Positions 19,456-28,064 of a stretch of 64,000 bases of DNA are shown piece after piece. The notes under the pieces are model-generated. The model was not told where the DNA came from, searched no databases, and saw only the letters and a list, made by a program, of their open reading frames with translations. The DNA lies in assembly GCA_039105265.1 (NCBI GenBank), contig JAPFFF010000009.1, positions 4,092,001 through 4,156,000 of the forward strand. Reading direction: 5' to 3'. Position numbers and translations under genes: made by a program. Positions within the stretch are counted from its first letter, which is position 1, and each line of letters starts with the position of its first letter. Source of the DNA: Tritrichomonas musculus. Taxonomy: Eukaryota; Parabasalia; Tritrichomonadida; Tritrichomonadidae.

Positions 19456-20781
19456 TCAAAGACCCTTGAAATAATGATGGCTTAAAAGTTGATCAATGGT
19501 TGGCCTATCATCTGGATTTTTCATTAGGCACCATTTAGCAAGAACTTGCAATTCATCACTTTCATCAATTGGAAATTCGAAATATAATGCACGCATTTCA
19601 ATTAAGTTTCTATCTCTAATCTGATAAAAGTTCTTGTCGCCAGTTGCAAGTAACCATAATGTGAGTCCGATGGCATAGATATCCATTTGAAGGGAATTAA
19701 CCTCTCTATTCGTGAAATATTCTGGTGCAGCAAATGCAAGTGAAGCTTTTCTATCGGTCGTGATTGGAGATGGAGTGCAAAAGTGTGCAAATCCAAAATC
19801 AGAGAGAAGTATTTTTCCATCTTTCACCAGGAAATTTTCTGGTTTGAGATCTCTGTGAGCAATTGAATTATGATGTAAGTAACAAACAGAAAGAATGATC
19901 TGGTGTGCCAATCTTTTCTTTTCTTCTGGACTTATCTTCTTGGAAAAGATGAGATGAAATAGATCGGTTGTACAGTATTCCAATAGTGAAATCGCATATT
20001 TGCCATCTGGCGATTTAAATGATCCATATAAATGAATAATATTCTCATTCTCTACAAAATTCAAAAATCCATTTTCTCTATATTGGATATCTTCGTAACC
20101 ATTTCTGACCAAGAACTCAATTGGCATAATCTTCGAAACTAAAGGTGTTTGCATTCCATCTTTTTGTGTAAGTGCGACAGAGGCACATGAACCTTTCCCA
20201 ATTTCTCTAATAAATGTAAGATCACCGATTCTTTTTTCCATATTAACTTCTTCTCCTGATAATAAATTTCCTTTGTATCTTTCATTATTCAATTGACTCA
20301 CAGGGTAATTAGTCAAAGAATAATTCATAGAATTATTATTGAATTGACCAACCTGAGAGTCATTTTCGTATGTCCTTGGATGGGTTTCAGTCCCTGTAAC
20401 AGGGAATAAATTCATATTTTCCGAAATATTGATTTCTTGTGAATTATTAGGGTAAGGTATACAATCTTCAACAACTTTTTCTCCTTTATAAAAATGATTT
20501 TTGAGTTGGTTTTCTGTTCTATTCGGAAAAAAGGATTTTAGCTTTCCCCAATTTGCTCCTAGTTCTTGAAACTTGGCATTAAATAATTCTTCTTCTTCTG
20601 GTGAAAACAGCTCACTATTAGAATCAACGTTATCCAAAGATCTCAAATTACTAACGACTCGCCGTTTATTGGTATTTAGTACAACAGTCAAGGTTTTAAC
20701 AATATCTTCTCTTCCGATTTTAGTGGCAAGTTTTGACGCTAGAGAACGCTCCTGAGGCGTAAATAATTGCGCCTTTGCCAT
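19456..20781 (-). CDS. Myb-domain/Ser-Thr protein kinase fusion
   Basis: A 441-residue protein with ATG at 20781 (MAKAQLFTPQ); a longer frame begins only at a GTG. Residues about 5-49 look like a weak first Myb repeat (FTPQERSLASKLATKIGRED). Residues 58-99 are a clear Myb/SANT repeat: LFSPEEEELFNAKFQELG, then NWGKLKSFFPNRTENQLKNH with the typical recognition helix. After a roughly 85-residue Asn-rich linker, a complete kinase domain spans about 188-438: Gly-loop IGKGSCASV (194-202), Lys217, HRD (309-311) with Asn316, DFG (328-330) and AAPEY (351-355), all catalytic residues present. Myb domains bind DNA and are numerous in trichomonads, usually without a kinase. The combination suggests a nuclear, DNA-tethered kinase, which is inference. 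The gene is 151 bases from the tRNA gene and transcribed in the same direction. Confidence 0.9.
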   Translation of the reverse strand: MAKAQLFTPQERSLASKLATKIGREDIVKTLTVVLNTNKRRVVSNLRSLDNVDSNSELFSPEEEELFNAKFQELGANWGKLKSFFPNRTENQLKNHFYKGEKVVEDCIPYPNNSQEINISENMNLFPVTGTETHPRTYENDSQVGQFNNNSMNYSLTNYPVSQLNNERYKGNLLSGEEVNMEKRIGDLTFIREIGKGSCASVALTQKDGMQTPLVSKIMPIEFLVRNGYEDIQYRENGFLNFVENENIIHLYGSFKSPDGKYAISLLEYCTTDLFHLIFSKKISPEEKKRLAHQIILSVCYLHHNSIAHRDLKPENFLVKDGKILLSDFGFAHFCTPSPITTDRKASLAFAAPEYFTNREVNSLQMDIYAIGLTLWLLATGDKNFYQIRDRNLIEMRALYFEFPIDESDELQVLAKWCLMKNPDDRPTIDQLLSHHYFKGL

Positions 20782-21309
20782 TAAATAATTTACTTTCACT
20801 TTCGTAGAGGTAATTTAAAATTTTAAAAAAATTTTATAAAATTATCTCATTATTTTGTAAAAAAATATATAATATTTTTTTAATATACATATTTTTAAAT
20901 ATTTTATATTTAATATTATAAATATTACTAATTTCTATTTGATGATTATCGTAATATTCATATGATATTAAAAAATTTTATATATTCAAAAATTCTATAT
21001 CAATTACATAAAATTTTTGAATACTCTCAATTTGTTTATTCAATTTAAATTGAATATCCTCAATTATTCAAACATTGATATGCTTTTATTTGGAAAAATA
21101 ATCAGCAAAATTTTTTTGGAAATGCTTTTATTATTATTATTATTATCTATAGTATATCTTCAAAAAGCTTTTTTGATGTATTTACAATTGTTTGCAACGT
21201 GATATTTAAAATCATTTCTCTTCTTTATGGCAAGGGAGTAAAACAAGGAGAGCGATAGTAGCTGCTATGACAACAACACATGCTATAATTATAAAAGATT
21301 ATAATTGCT
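20782..21309. other. AT-rich spacer upstream of the Myb-kinase gene
   Basis: Nothing coding is supported. Includes an (att)n run near 21130-21147. A 61-codon plus-strand frame here is low-complexity. The promoter of the Myb-kinase gene must lie at its left end. Confidence 0.4.
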
Positions 21310-21414
21310 TTTACAGATGAATTAAAATTAGTAATTCCGCCTTCAATAACTTCAATCGATTATTATGCTTTTAATGATTGTCATTCATATAATTATATCA
21401 AAATTTCATTATAG
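21310..21414 (+). pseudogene. BspA-like leucine-rich-repeat relic
   Basis: A 34-codon stretch translates as FTDELKLVIPPSITSIDYYA followed by FNDCHSYNYIKI and a stop. This is the TpLRR/BspA unit pattern (LxxIxIPxSVTxIxxxAFxxC). It has no start and is cut off, so it is a remnant of the BspA-like surface-protein family that is greatly expanded in trichomonads. A second relic at 22437 suggests one decayed gene split by later changes. Confidence 0.75.
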
Positions 21415-22157
21415 GATGTTATGTAGGTATAATTTTTATGGCTGAAAATCATTGAAAAAAATATCAATGCCATATTCAATTGATCATTTTAAAGTTTTTC
21501 CAACCGCTTTTTGCTCAGAAAAATATAAATATAAACTATTCAAAATATAAAAAGATTTTTATTTCCATTAAAAAAAAATGTATAGTAAGACGATAAACGA
21601 GTAAACATCAGAAAAAAGGTCTACATCGTAAACTTTTTCATAAAATCGCACTCAAATATTTCATAAAGATGTTCAAAATTGAATGAAAAATGATATTGAA
21701 AAGGCTCTCAAATATAACTCAAATATCTTTTTAAAAAGTTCTAAAAAATTTTTAAAATTTTATAATGTCTACCGGTTTTTGAATAAGCATCATAGAAAAG
21801 TATTCAGAGTATTTCTATGAGTTTAATGAAAAAGTTGATGATGTCGACCAGTTTTTCGTGATGTCGACCGGTTTATCGTCAAACTATAAAGTCGGATTCA
21901 ATTAGCTTGGGACAAACTTTTTAAATTACCATAGAAATCCATTCAAAAGTGTCCCAAGCTGCATGCAAGAAATTCAGAGATACTCAGAAAATGAAAAAGT
22001 GTCAAGCTCAAATAAAACGAAAATTAAAAAAGAAAACTTTAGAAGAAATCTTTTTATTGAGACCTAAAAGATAAAATTGAAAGTCGATAGGGATAGTTCT
22101 ATGACTTTTTCTATGAAAACTCGTCTGGATAGTAAAACCTAGCATTAATCTTATTTA
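21415..22157. other. Gene-free stretch between BspA relics
   Basis: No intact ORF. Contains a short direct repeat gatgtcgaccngtttntcgt at about 21838 and 21861. Probably eroded coding or transposon DNA. Confidence 0.4.
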
Positions 22158-22268
22158 CTAGGCTTTAAATAGTCAATGACCACTTTTTGGCAACTGGTCA
22201 CTTGGAGCTATAAAATGCTTTAATACTGGTCATTTCCAACCTAAAATGACCACCAATATAAAGCCTAG
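22158..22268. mobile_element. 111-bp MITE with CTAGGCTTTA tips and 8-bp TSD
   Basis: The ends CTAGGCTTTA (22158) and TAAAGCCTAG (to 22268) are inverted, and CTTATTTA is duplicated exactly at 22150-22157 and 22269-22276. Internal sequence has further inverted pieces (atgaccac and ggtcat). No coding capacity. The 8-bp duplication fits a hAT-type transposase. Confidence 0.88.
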
Positions 22269-22436
22269 CTTATTTATAATAATTCAAGAAATTTCAATCA
22301 GGAGCATAAATATCTATTCTCGAGATGTTTTAAAGTGGTGATTCTTTTTTAAAAATGCTTTTTTGCGTATGATTTATTCATATTGCTCTTCTTGGCTTAA
22401 AATAAATGAGATTTTATTAGTATTCAATTTAAAATT

Positions 22437-22709
22437 TTGTTTTTCACTTTTATCAGAATTTTTTTGAGAGAATGTCCTAAGCATTTTGAATCCGACTTTA
22501 TAATATCAGCTTGGTTTACAGACTTTCAAAAAGTGAACATCATTAGAAAAAGTTTAAAAAATTTAATTTATACTTCTGCTTTCGAGGAATGTACACCATT
22601 GAAGGAGATTATTATACCTCCTTCTGTTACAGAAATTGGAGATGAAGTTTTCAAAGGTCGGATTTTCTCAAATTCAAATTTAATAAGAGAAAAGATGGAC
22701 ATTATATAA
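22437..22709 (+). pseudogene. BspA-like leucine-rich-repeat fragment
   Basis: A 90-codon frame beginning at TTG, not ATG. Residues about 48-72 carry a canonical BspA unit: SAFEECTPLKEIIIPPSVTE followed by IGDEVFKG, matching (A)F..C..L..I.IP.SVT.IG..(A)F. The upstream residues (IRKSLKNLIY) look like an incomplete neighbouring unit. No signal peptide or C-terminal membrane helix is present, so this is a fragment and not a gene. Confidence 0.75.
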
Positions 22710-23146
22710 TAGATTAAAAAGACTTAAGCCATAAATCATCTGTGTAGTTGACATCTGGATAAAATAAAAAAGAAAAGTAATGATGAAAGCAGGAATTGAA
22801 AAAGACTTTGAAATATCACAATTAAAATTCATTATGAGTGTCATTGACATGTTTTTTTTTACATAGATCAATTCATTGAATATATTGAAGTATTCAAAAT
22901 TCATCTTTTTTTGAATTCATTCAATAACTGAAATGATTCGAAAAATCGATACACTAACATTACAAGTGATGTGGGTATATTTTTATGTAATTTTATTAAT
23001 TATCTTTTAAAAAAAAATTGTTTTTTTCAGAAATAAATTTTAATAATTTCAAAAATTATTTAGATACTCATTAATATTTATAAAAAAACAGTTTTTTAAA
23101 AAAATAGAATCTAAAATATCAGAAATATATGACAAATTTTAAGAGA
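22710..23146. other. AT-rich gene-free spacer
   Basis: No credible ORF on either strand. A 74-codon minus-strand frame overlapping the BspA fragment is low-complexity. Confidence 0.4.
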
Positions 23147-23689
23147 TTATTCAATATTAAAAACGGAAATTGGTAAATTTTGATTTCCTCCTTCAGTAAT
23201 AAGCATTGGATTCATTTGACTAAACTTTTGGAAAATTTCATTACTAATTTTATAATTTTCTTTGGAAAATTCTTCTATTAATGAAAAATCTATTTCCATT
23301 TTGCCAACAATTCGAGGATTTTTATTAGATTTTTCATTTATCTTATTATCATATTGCTTAATTGATTCAAGAAGATCAATTTTTTGATTTTCATAGTTAA
23401 TCATATTATTATAAATTTTAATATTTTCTTTTTCAAGGACAGCTGATGCAATTGTTTTGCTTTTACCTAAAATAGATTGCTTTTGGAATAAAATTGTGAT
23501 TTTTTCGGTAATTCCAATAAAGTTGATTTTAAAAGAAATTTGTTCTAATTTCATTTCTTTGACTTCAATTGATTTTTCTTGTTTTTGCATATCTGGATAC
23601 GTAGTAATACTTACCCAAATGGTATCATTAGGACTTATAATTTCTTTTGAGAGAATGATTGAATGTAATTTGATGTTTAAAGCGAGCAT
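23147..23689 (-). CDS. Small protein of unknown function, possible C2-like beta fold
   Basis: A 180-residue ORF with ATG at 23689. The first 90 residues show an alternating beta pattern (LALNIKLHSIILSKEI, DTIWVSITTYP, SFKINFIGITEKITILFQKQ), ending in a strand-like TIASAVLEKEN, which resembles the layout of a C2-type or immunoglobulin-like sandwich. No calcium-binding Asp cluster is seen. The C-terminal 80 residues are charged and helical. No signal or membrane segment. Trichomonads have many short C2-like proteins, so this is a candidate member, but I do not recognise a specific family. Confidence 0.5.
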   Translation of the reverse strand: MLALNIKLHSIILSKEIISPNDTIWVSITTYPDMQKQEKSIEVKEMKLEQISFKINFIGITEKITILFQKQSILGKSKTIASAVLEKENIKIYNNMINYENQKIDLLESIKQYDNKINEKSNKNPRIVGKMEIDFSLIEEFSKENYKISNEIFQKFSQMNPMLITEGGNQNLPISVFNIE

Positions 23690-24545
23690 TTATAAAAATA
23701 AAACTTAAACAATATCAAATAAAAATCATTAATTCAAAAAATATTTTTTATTTTATATTAATTCAATTTTTGATAAATTATTTTTTATAAAGTAAATTTT
23801 TTGAATAGTTTATATGTGATACAAAATTCATAAAATCATTGTATATTTGCAAATAAATATAATAATATTTGCTTAATAATGTTTTTATGATTTATTTATT
23901 TAAATTAATTAATATTTTTCAAAAAATAAATTATAATTTATAATCAATTCATCATGGTAAATTAATTTTAATATTTGTTATAACAAAATTTCTTTTGAAT
24001 ATTACACAAATAAAAATCTTTTTTTTAGAAATTTTTTATCTAATCATGATTATTATATTTTTATACAATTATAAAATCTATAATCATTGATTCTGAAAAA
24101 AAAAAACATCCTAATCATAAAAAATTAAAAAAAAAAAAAAAAAAAAAAAAAGGTTCTGCCATTTCTGAATTAAATTTCATTTCCATCATCATTATTTGTT
24201 TCATTATTTGATGATGTTGATGATTAAATAACGAATGATTCATTTCTTTTATTAATTTTATCTTTTTTTTTTTTTGTTTTGTTTTGTTTGATATTCAACA
24301 TATGATCCTTCAATGATATCTTTGAGTGTTTGAAAAATTCCAAAAAATTGATGCGTGTCAAATTCAATAAATAAAGAGTTGGAATCTTATTTGCATTAAT
24401 TGTTGACTAAATAAATATTCGTATTCAAAGAATTTTCAAATTCCATTTTTAACTCCTTGATCTCACAAATTTTGGTACAACCACTGAGAACTGGTTTATT
24501 TTTTACATCATTTTTTCAAAATTTTCAAGGATGAATTACATTTTA
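23690..24545. other. AT-rich spacer with poly(A) tract and a decayed coding trace
   Basis: Apart from the trace annotated at 24270-24520, the stretch is AT-rich; an A run of about 23 bases lies near 24128-24150. No intact gene. Confidence 0.45.
24270..24520 (-). pseudogene. Decayed coding fragment, family unknown
   Basis: Minus-strand translation gives protein-like sequence DVKNKPVLSGCTKICEIKEL, then two in-frame stops near 24390-24400, then SLFIEFDTHQFFGIFQTLKD and IIEGSYVEYQ before a homopolymer region. Amino-acid composition is normal rather than Ile/Asn/Lys-only. It lies just beyond the ankyrin pseudogene on the same strand and may be the remains of a separate gene. Not recognised. Confidence 0.4.
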
Positions 24546-26065
24546 CTAAAGTAAAAAAATCTTCAAAAGATCAATTATATCATCATTTTTTAGCCTCGAT
24601 GCAATTTGCAAAGCTGTTTCATTATGTGTATCATTATATTCTTTCATATCTTTTTCCAATATTTCATTTTCTACTACGTCAGAATCCTTAGAATATTTAT
24701 ACGATTTTATTTCTTCTGGCAGCATATTAATGTTGATTTTTGGATTTGTCAATAAAAGTTTGACATCATTTGCATCAGATTTTTTAACTGCCAAATGTAA
24801 AGCTGTCTCTTTCATTGATTCCAATTCTTCTGATTCATATTCATAATCATCAACTTTTACAACTTTTTTATTTGATTTTTCACATAGAATATTAACATCA
24901 ATATTTTCATTAGTCAGCAAAATTTGAACAAAGTTAATGAATCCTTTTTCAACAGCAATATAAAGCTGTTTCTTTTTCATTTTTAATCTCATCCATTGCA
25001 TTAACAAATTTCGATTTAACTAAACTGGTTTTCATTTTTGCATACAACTCAATTTTCAATTTCTCATTGAAAACCTATAATTATTTATTTAAAAATTGAG
25101 TTGATTATTTTCATTTTTCAATACTATTCAGAAAAATTGAGTTGTATGCCAAAATGACTCGCAGTTTATATTCTTTTTTTTTTAAAGAACATATCGACTT
25201 CACCGAATCCTCCTCCTAAATCAATTACATTTATATGTTCTTTATATAAATTAACCTCTAATTCAGATTTTTCTAATAAAAACTTAACGATTCCAGCATT
25301 TCCTAATTTAACTGCAAAATGTAAAGCTGTTTTTTCTTCTCTGTCGACTCCGGAATCTATTTCAATATGATGTTTATTTATATCGATATCTTTATGATTC
25401 AACAAAAGTTTTGTGATTTCATTATCTCCTTTTTGAATTGCTCTATGTAATGGAGTATTTTCAATGTATTCTGCTCTTGATTGTACTATTTTTGGAGCTT
25501 TAATATCAATATTTTTATTATCTAACAAAAGTTTGACCATTTGGACAATTCCATATTCGACTGCCATATTTAGTACTGTTGTCTTTATTTCATGATATAA
25601 ACATCGATTTCTGGTCTCGATAATAAAAGTTCGATTACTTTAATGTTTTTTTCTTCAAAAGCAATATGTAAAGCAGTTTTTCCTATTTAAAAATTCCATA
25701 AGTGTATCCAAAGTATCTCTTACTCCAATAAGAAGCTAAGCTATTAATGTTAATATTTGAACTTTATAATAAAATTTGAATTAATTCAATATTTTCATTT
25801 TCAACTGCAATATGTAACGGACTTTTAAGAAATTCTGAAAATGATGTATATGGTCAATTTGAATAAAATTTGAATTAATAAGTCAATGATTTCATTTTGA
25901 ATCTTTTTCAATTGCAAAACTATTCAAAAAGTGTATTTTCATTCATCAAAGATTCCATTATGCTATTTTGTTTTATTTTGAATAAAACTCATCAGTTTCA
26001 TTAAATAAATTTCTACCATCAAATTTTTTTGTGTTTCAAATATTCGATCATCATTTTTATTTAAA
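24546..26065 (-). pseudogene. Ankyrin-repeat protein gene, broken by stops, frameshifts and a MITE-like insert
   Basis: Ankyrin units are clear on the minus strand: TPLHRAIQKGDNEITKLLLN, TALHFAVKLGNAGIVKFLLE (in 25166-25567) and ALHLAVKKSDANDVKLLLTN (in 24546-25007). Upstream, 25568-26065 holds weaker units with stops (PLHIAVENENIELIQILL) and a possible N-terminal piece (DDRIFETQKNLMVEIYLM). A one-base shift near 24965 separates NEKETALY from IAVEKG. An inverted-repeat insert at 25032-25157 separates the two longer open parts. Trichomonads have large ankyrin families, some with N-terminal DUF3447-type regions; this one is dead. Confidence 0.82.
25032..25157. repeat. 126-bp inverted-repeat insert (MITE-like) in the ankyrin pseudogene
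   Basis: The ends are inverted over about 25 bases: TCATTTTTGCATACAACTCA from 25032 and TCATTTTGGCATACAACTCA read inward from 25157. It sits exactly between the two open segments of the ankyrin pseudogene and has no coding content. No convincing target duplication was found. Confidence 0.65.
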
Positions 26066-26153
26066 AAAAAAAAGAAAAGAAATTTATTTTCAATTTCAAG
26101 TCGGATAGTTTACGCTTGATATATAACAAGATAAATATTTTTTTATTTTTTTT

Positions 26154-27068
26154 TTATCTATAACCAACAACAAAGTTTTGTGTACGATCATCCTTTGAAA
26201 GGACTCCATTATCAATCCATGAATAAAACCATCTTTCGCATGAACGAATAATGTAACCATCTTGAAAGTGGTCATTTGTATCGTATGAATCCATCAGTAT
26301 TAGAACATCGTCTTCTATTGATTCTGTTCCCATGTCATCGTATCCAATCAAAACAAGCCAATGACCACCAAATTCAATGCTTTCCATTGCAATTGGATGG
26401 CCAGCTTTTAAGTGCTTGATTGCAAAATTTCTGAAATCTTCAATATTATCAAATGTTGCTTCTCCTGGAGGAGAAGTATCACGTGAGGATTCTGTTTTAT
26501 ACCCTCTGTAGTGAAATTCATCAACAAGTGATTGAGTACTAGCTCCCATTGATCCGTCTTCTCGAGTCTCATTGTAGCATTTGACGTCCATTCGTTTGTA
26601 CATTTCATCTTCATTGAGATTCGTTTCATTGTAGTAATTTAAAATAGAGATCATAGCTGAAACGCCGCATGAGCATTCACTTGTTTGTTGATATGTTTTA
26701 AAATGCGGTAGTAATATAATTGTATTTGTGGGAGATTTATCGTAAAAATCAAAAGTAATAAAATATGGTGAACTAATATGATTAAATTTCCCATTGATTT
26801 TCGCTGCTGCTGTTATTTCTCCATCAACTGGATGATCTGGGCTTATTTTAGATTCGTTTGGAGCATATGAATAGGTAGAAATATCAGCAACTTTTCTTTT
26901 TTTTACAAATATAATGATGACGACTAATAATACAATTATTATTAACGTTAAAGCTGTTATAATTGCAATCAAAATATTTATTTTTCTCTTGGAATGATCT
27001 TTATTTTTAGATGATTTATTTTCTTCATCATGCAAAAGGCTGCGTGATGAATTTATTTTATTATCCAT
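26154..27068 (-). CDS. Membrane-anchored C39-like cysteine peptidase (type II)
   Basis: A 304-residue protein with ATG at 27068. A charged N-terminal tail (KSSKNKDHSKRK) precedes a single hydrophobic helix at about 30-55 and KKRK, predicting a type II membrane protein with the enzyme outside the cytosol or in a vesicle lumen. The catalytic domain has the papain-like C39 pattern: Gln128 and Cys134 in QTSECSCGVSAM, His236 in FGGHWLVLIGYD, and Asp260 in LILMDSYD. C39-like peptidases are a known expanded, bacterial-like cysteine peptidase group in trichomonads. Two Asn-x-Thr/Ser sites in the lumenal part fit secretion. No pro-domain is obvious beyond residues 60-120. Substrate unknown. Confidence 0.85.
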   Translation of the reverse strand: MDNKINSSRSLLHDEENKSSKNKDHSKRKINILIAIITALTLIIIVLLVVIIIFVKKRKVADISTYSYAPNESKISPDHPVDGEITAAAKINGKFNHISSPYFITFDFYDKSPTNTIILLPHFKTYQQTSECSCGVSAMISILNYYNETNLNEDEMYKRMDVKCYNETREDGSMGASTQSLVDEFHYRGYKTESSRDTSPPGEATFDNIEDFRNFAIKHLKAGHPIAMESIEFGGHWLVLIGYDDMGTESIEDDVLILMDSYDTNDHFQDGYIIRSCERWFYSWIDNGVLSKDDRTQNFVVGYR

Positions 27069-28064
27069 TAATATTTGTACGTTATTTGTCCGGTTAACTG
27101 TTTTTGACCATAAAAACTTTCAGAAAAAAAAGACTAGGAAAAGAAAAGAAAACATTTTGCAGGATTAATCAGCATCGATTATTAATCTTTTATTTTTGCA
27201 GTCTTTAAGATACCAAAATAAAAGATTAATCCTATAGGAAGTTTATAAATCTTATTAAAATTATAGAATTTAATCAACTATGATCAAAATGAATCTAGTA
27301 TTATTCATTTGTATTTGATATTTTCTTGGCCTTTATGGATACAATTCTTTTCAATTGTTCTAAAAAAATGGAATGAAGTTTTATCAAAAAATGAATTGCT
27401 TCATAATTATTCACTGAAAAATAACTTTTCGTTCTTCTGTATATTCAATCGTGAATTTTTCTTTCAGTAGATGTTCATCATTGACAGAAATAGCATTTCT
27501 TTCATCTGTAAATTCAATTAGAATGTATGCTTTTGAAGGATGTTCATCAAAATTGGTCAATGTCTTGGTATTTGAAATTGTGGTTTTAATTTGATGAATG
27601 TAAAGTAAATATAAGCATATATGATGTAATAAAAATCAATTAGAACATAATTAAAATCATTAAAGGAAAGATTATTTTGAGTTTGTAAAAATGATCAGAT
27701 TAATTTGATCGAAAACACATATTAAAACTTTATTCATTTTAAATTGAGTGCGAAATACATATGATGTATTTTTCCCCCTCCTTTATAGAATATAAAAAAA
27801 TTATCAAAAAAAAAATGATAGCAATATCATAAAGATTATATTTCCAATGAACGCATAAAAAAATATTTATGATAAGATTTTAACAACTTATCAATTTTTA
27901 TTCTTTAAAAAAGTAAATTAATTCTGTATAATTCATACAAGGCGTCATCATATTTAATTCCATTCATTCTCAAATATTAGTTGATTTGAATTGATCAGGA
28001 AAATGCTGCTTAACTTGGAAAATTGTTGATAATGATTAAATTTTTATTACTAACAAGTCATTTT
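27069..28064. other. AT-rich spacer between peptidase and PI3-kinase genes
   Basis: No intact gene. It holds the coding-like fragment annotated at 27411-27602; otherwise nothing is seen. Confidence 0.4.
27411..27602 (-). pseudogene. Short coding-like fragment without start
   Basis: A minus-strand frame ending at a TGA (27411-27413) reads TLTNFDEHPSKAYILIEFTD then ERNAISVNDEHLLKEKFTIE and is balanced in composition. There is no ATG upstream in frame before the sequence becomes low-complexity. Likely the 3' remnant of a gene; family unknown. Confidence 0.35.
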
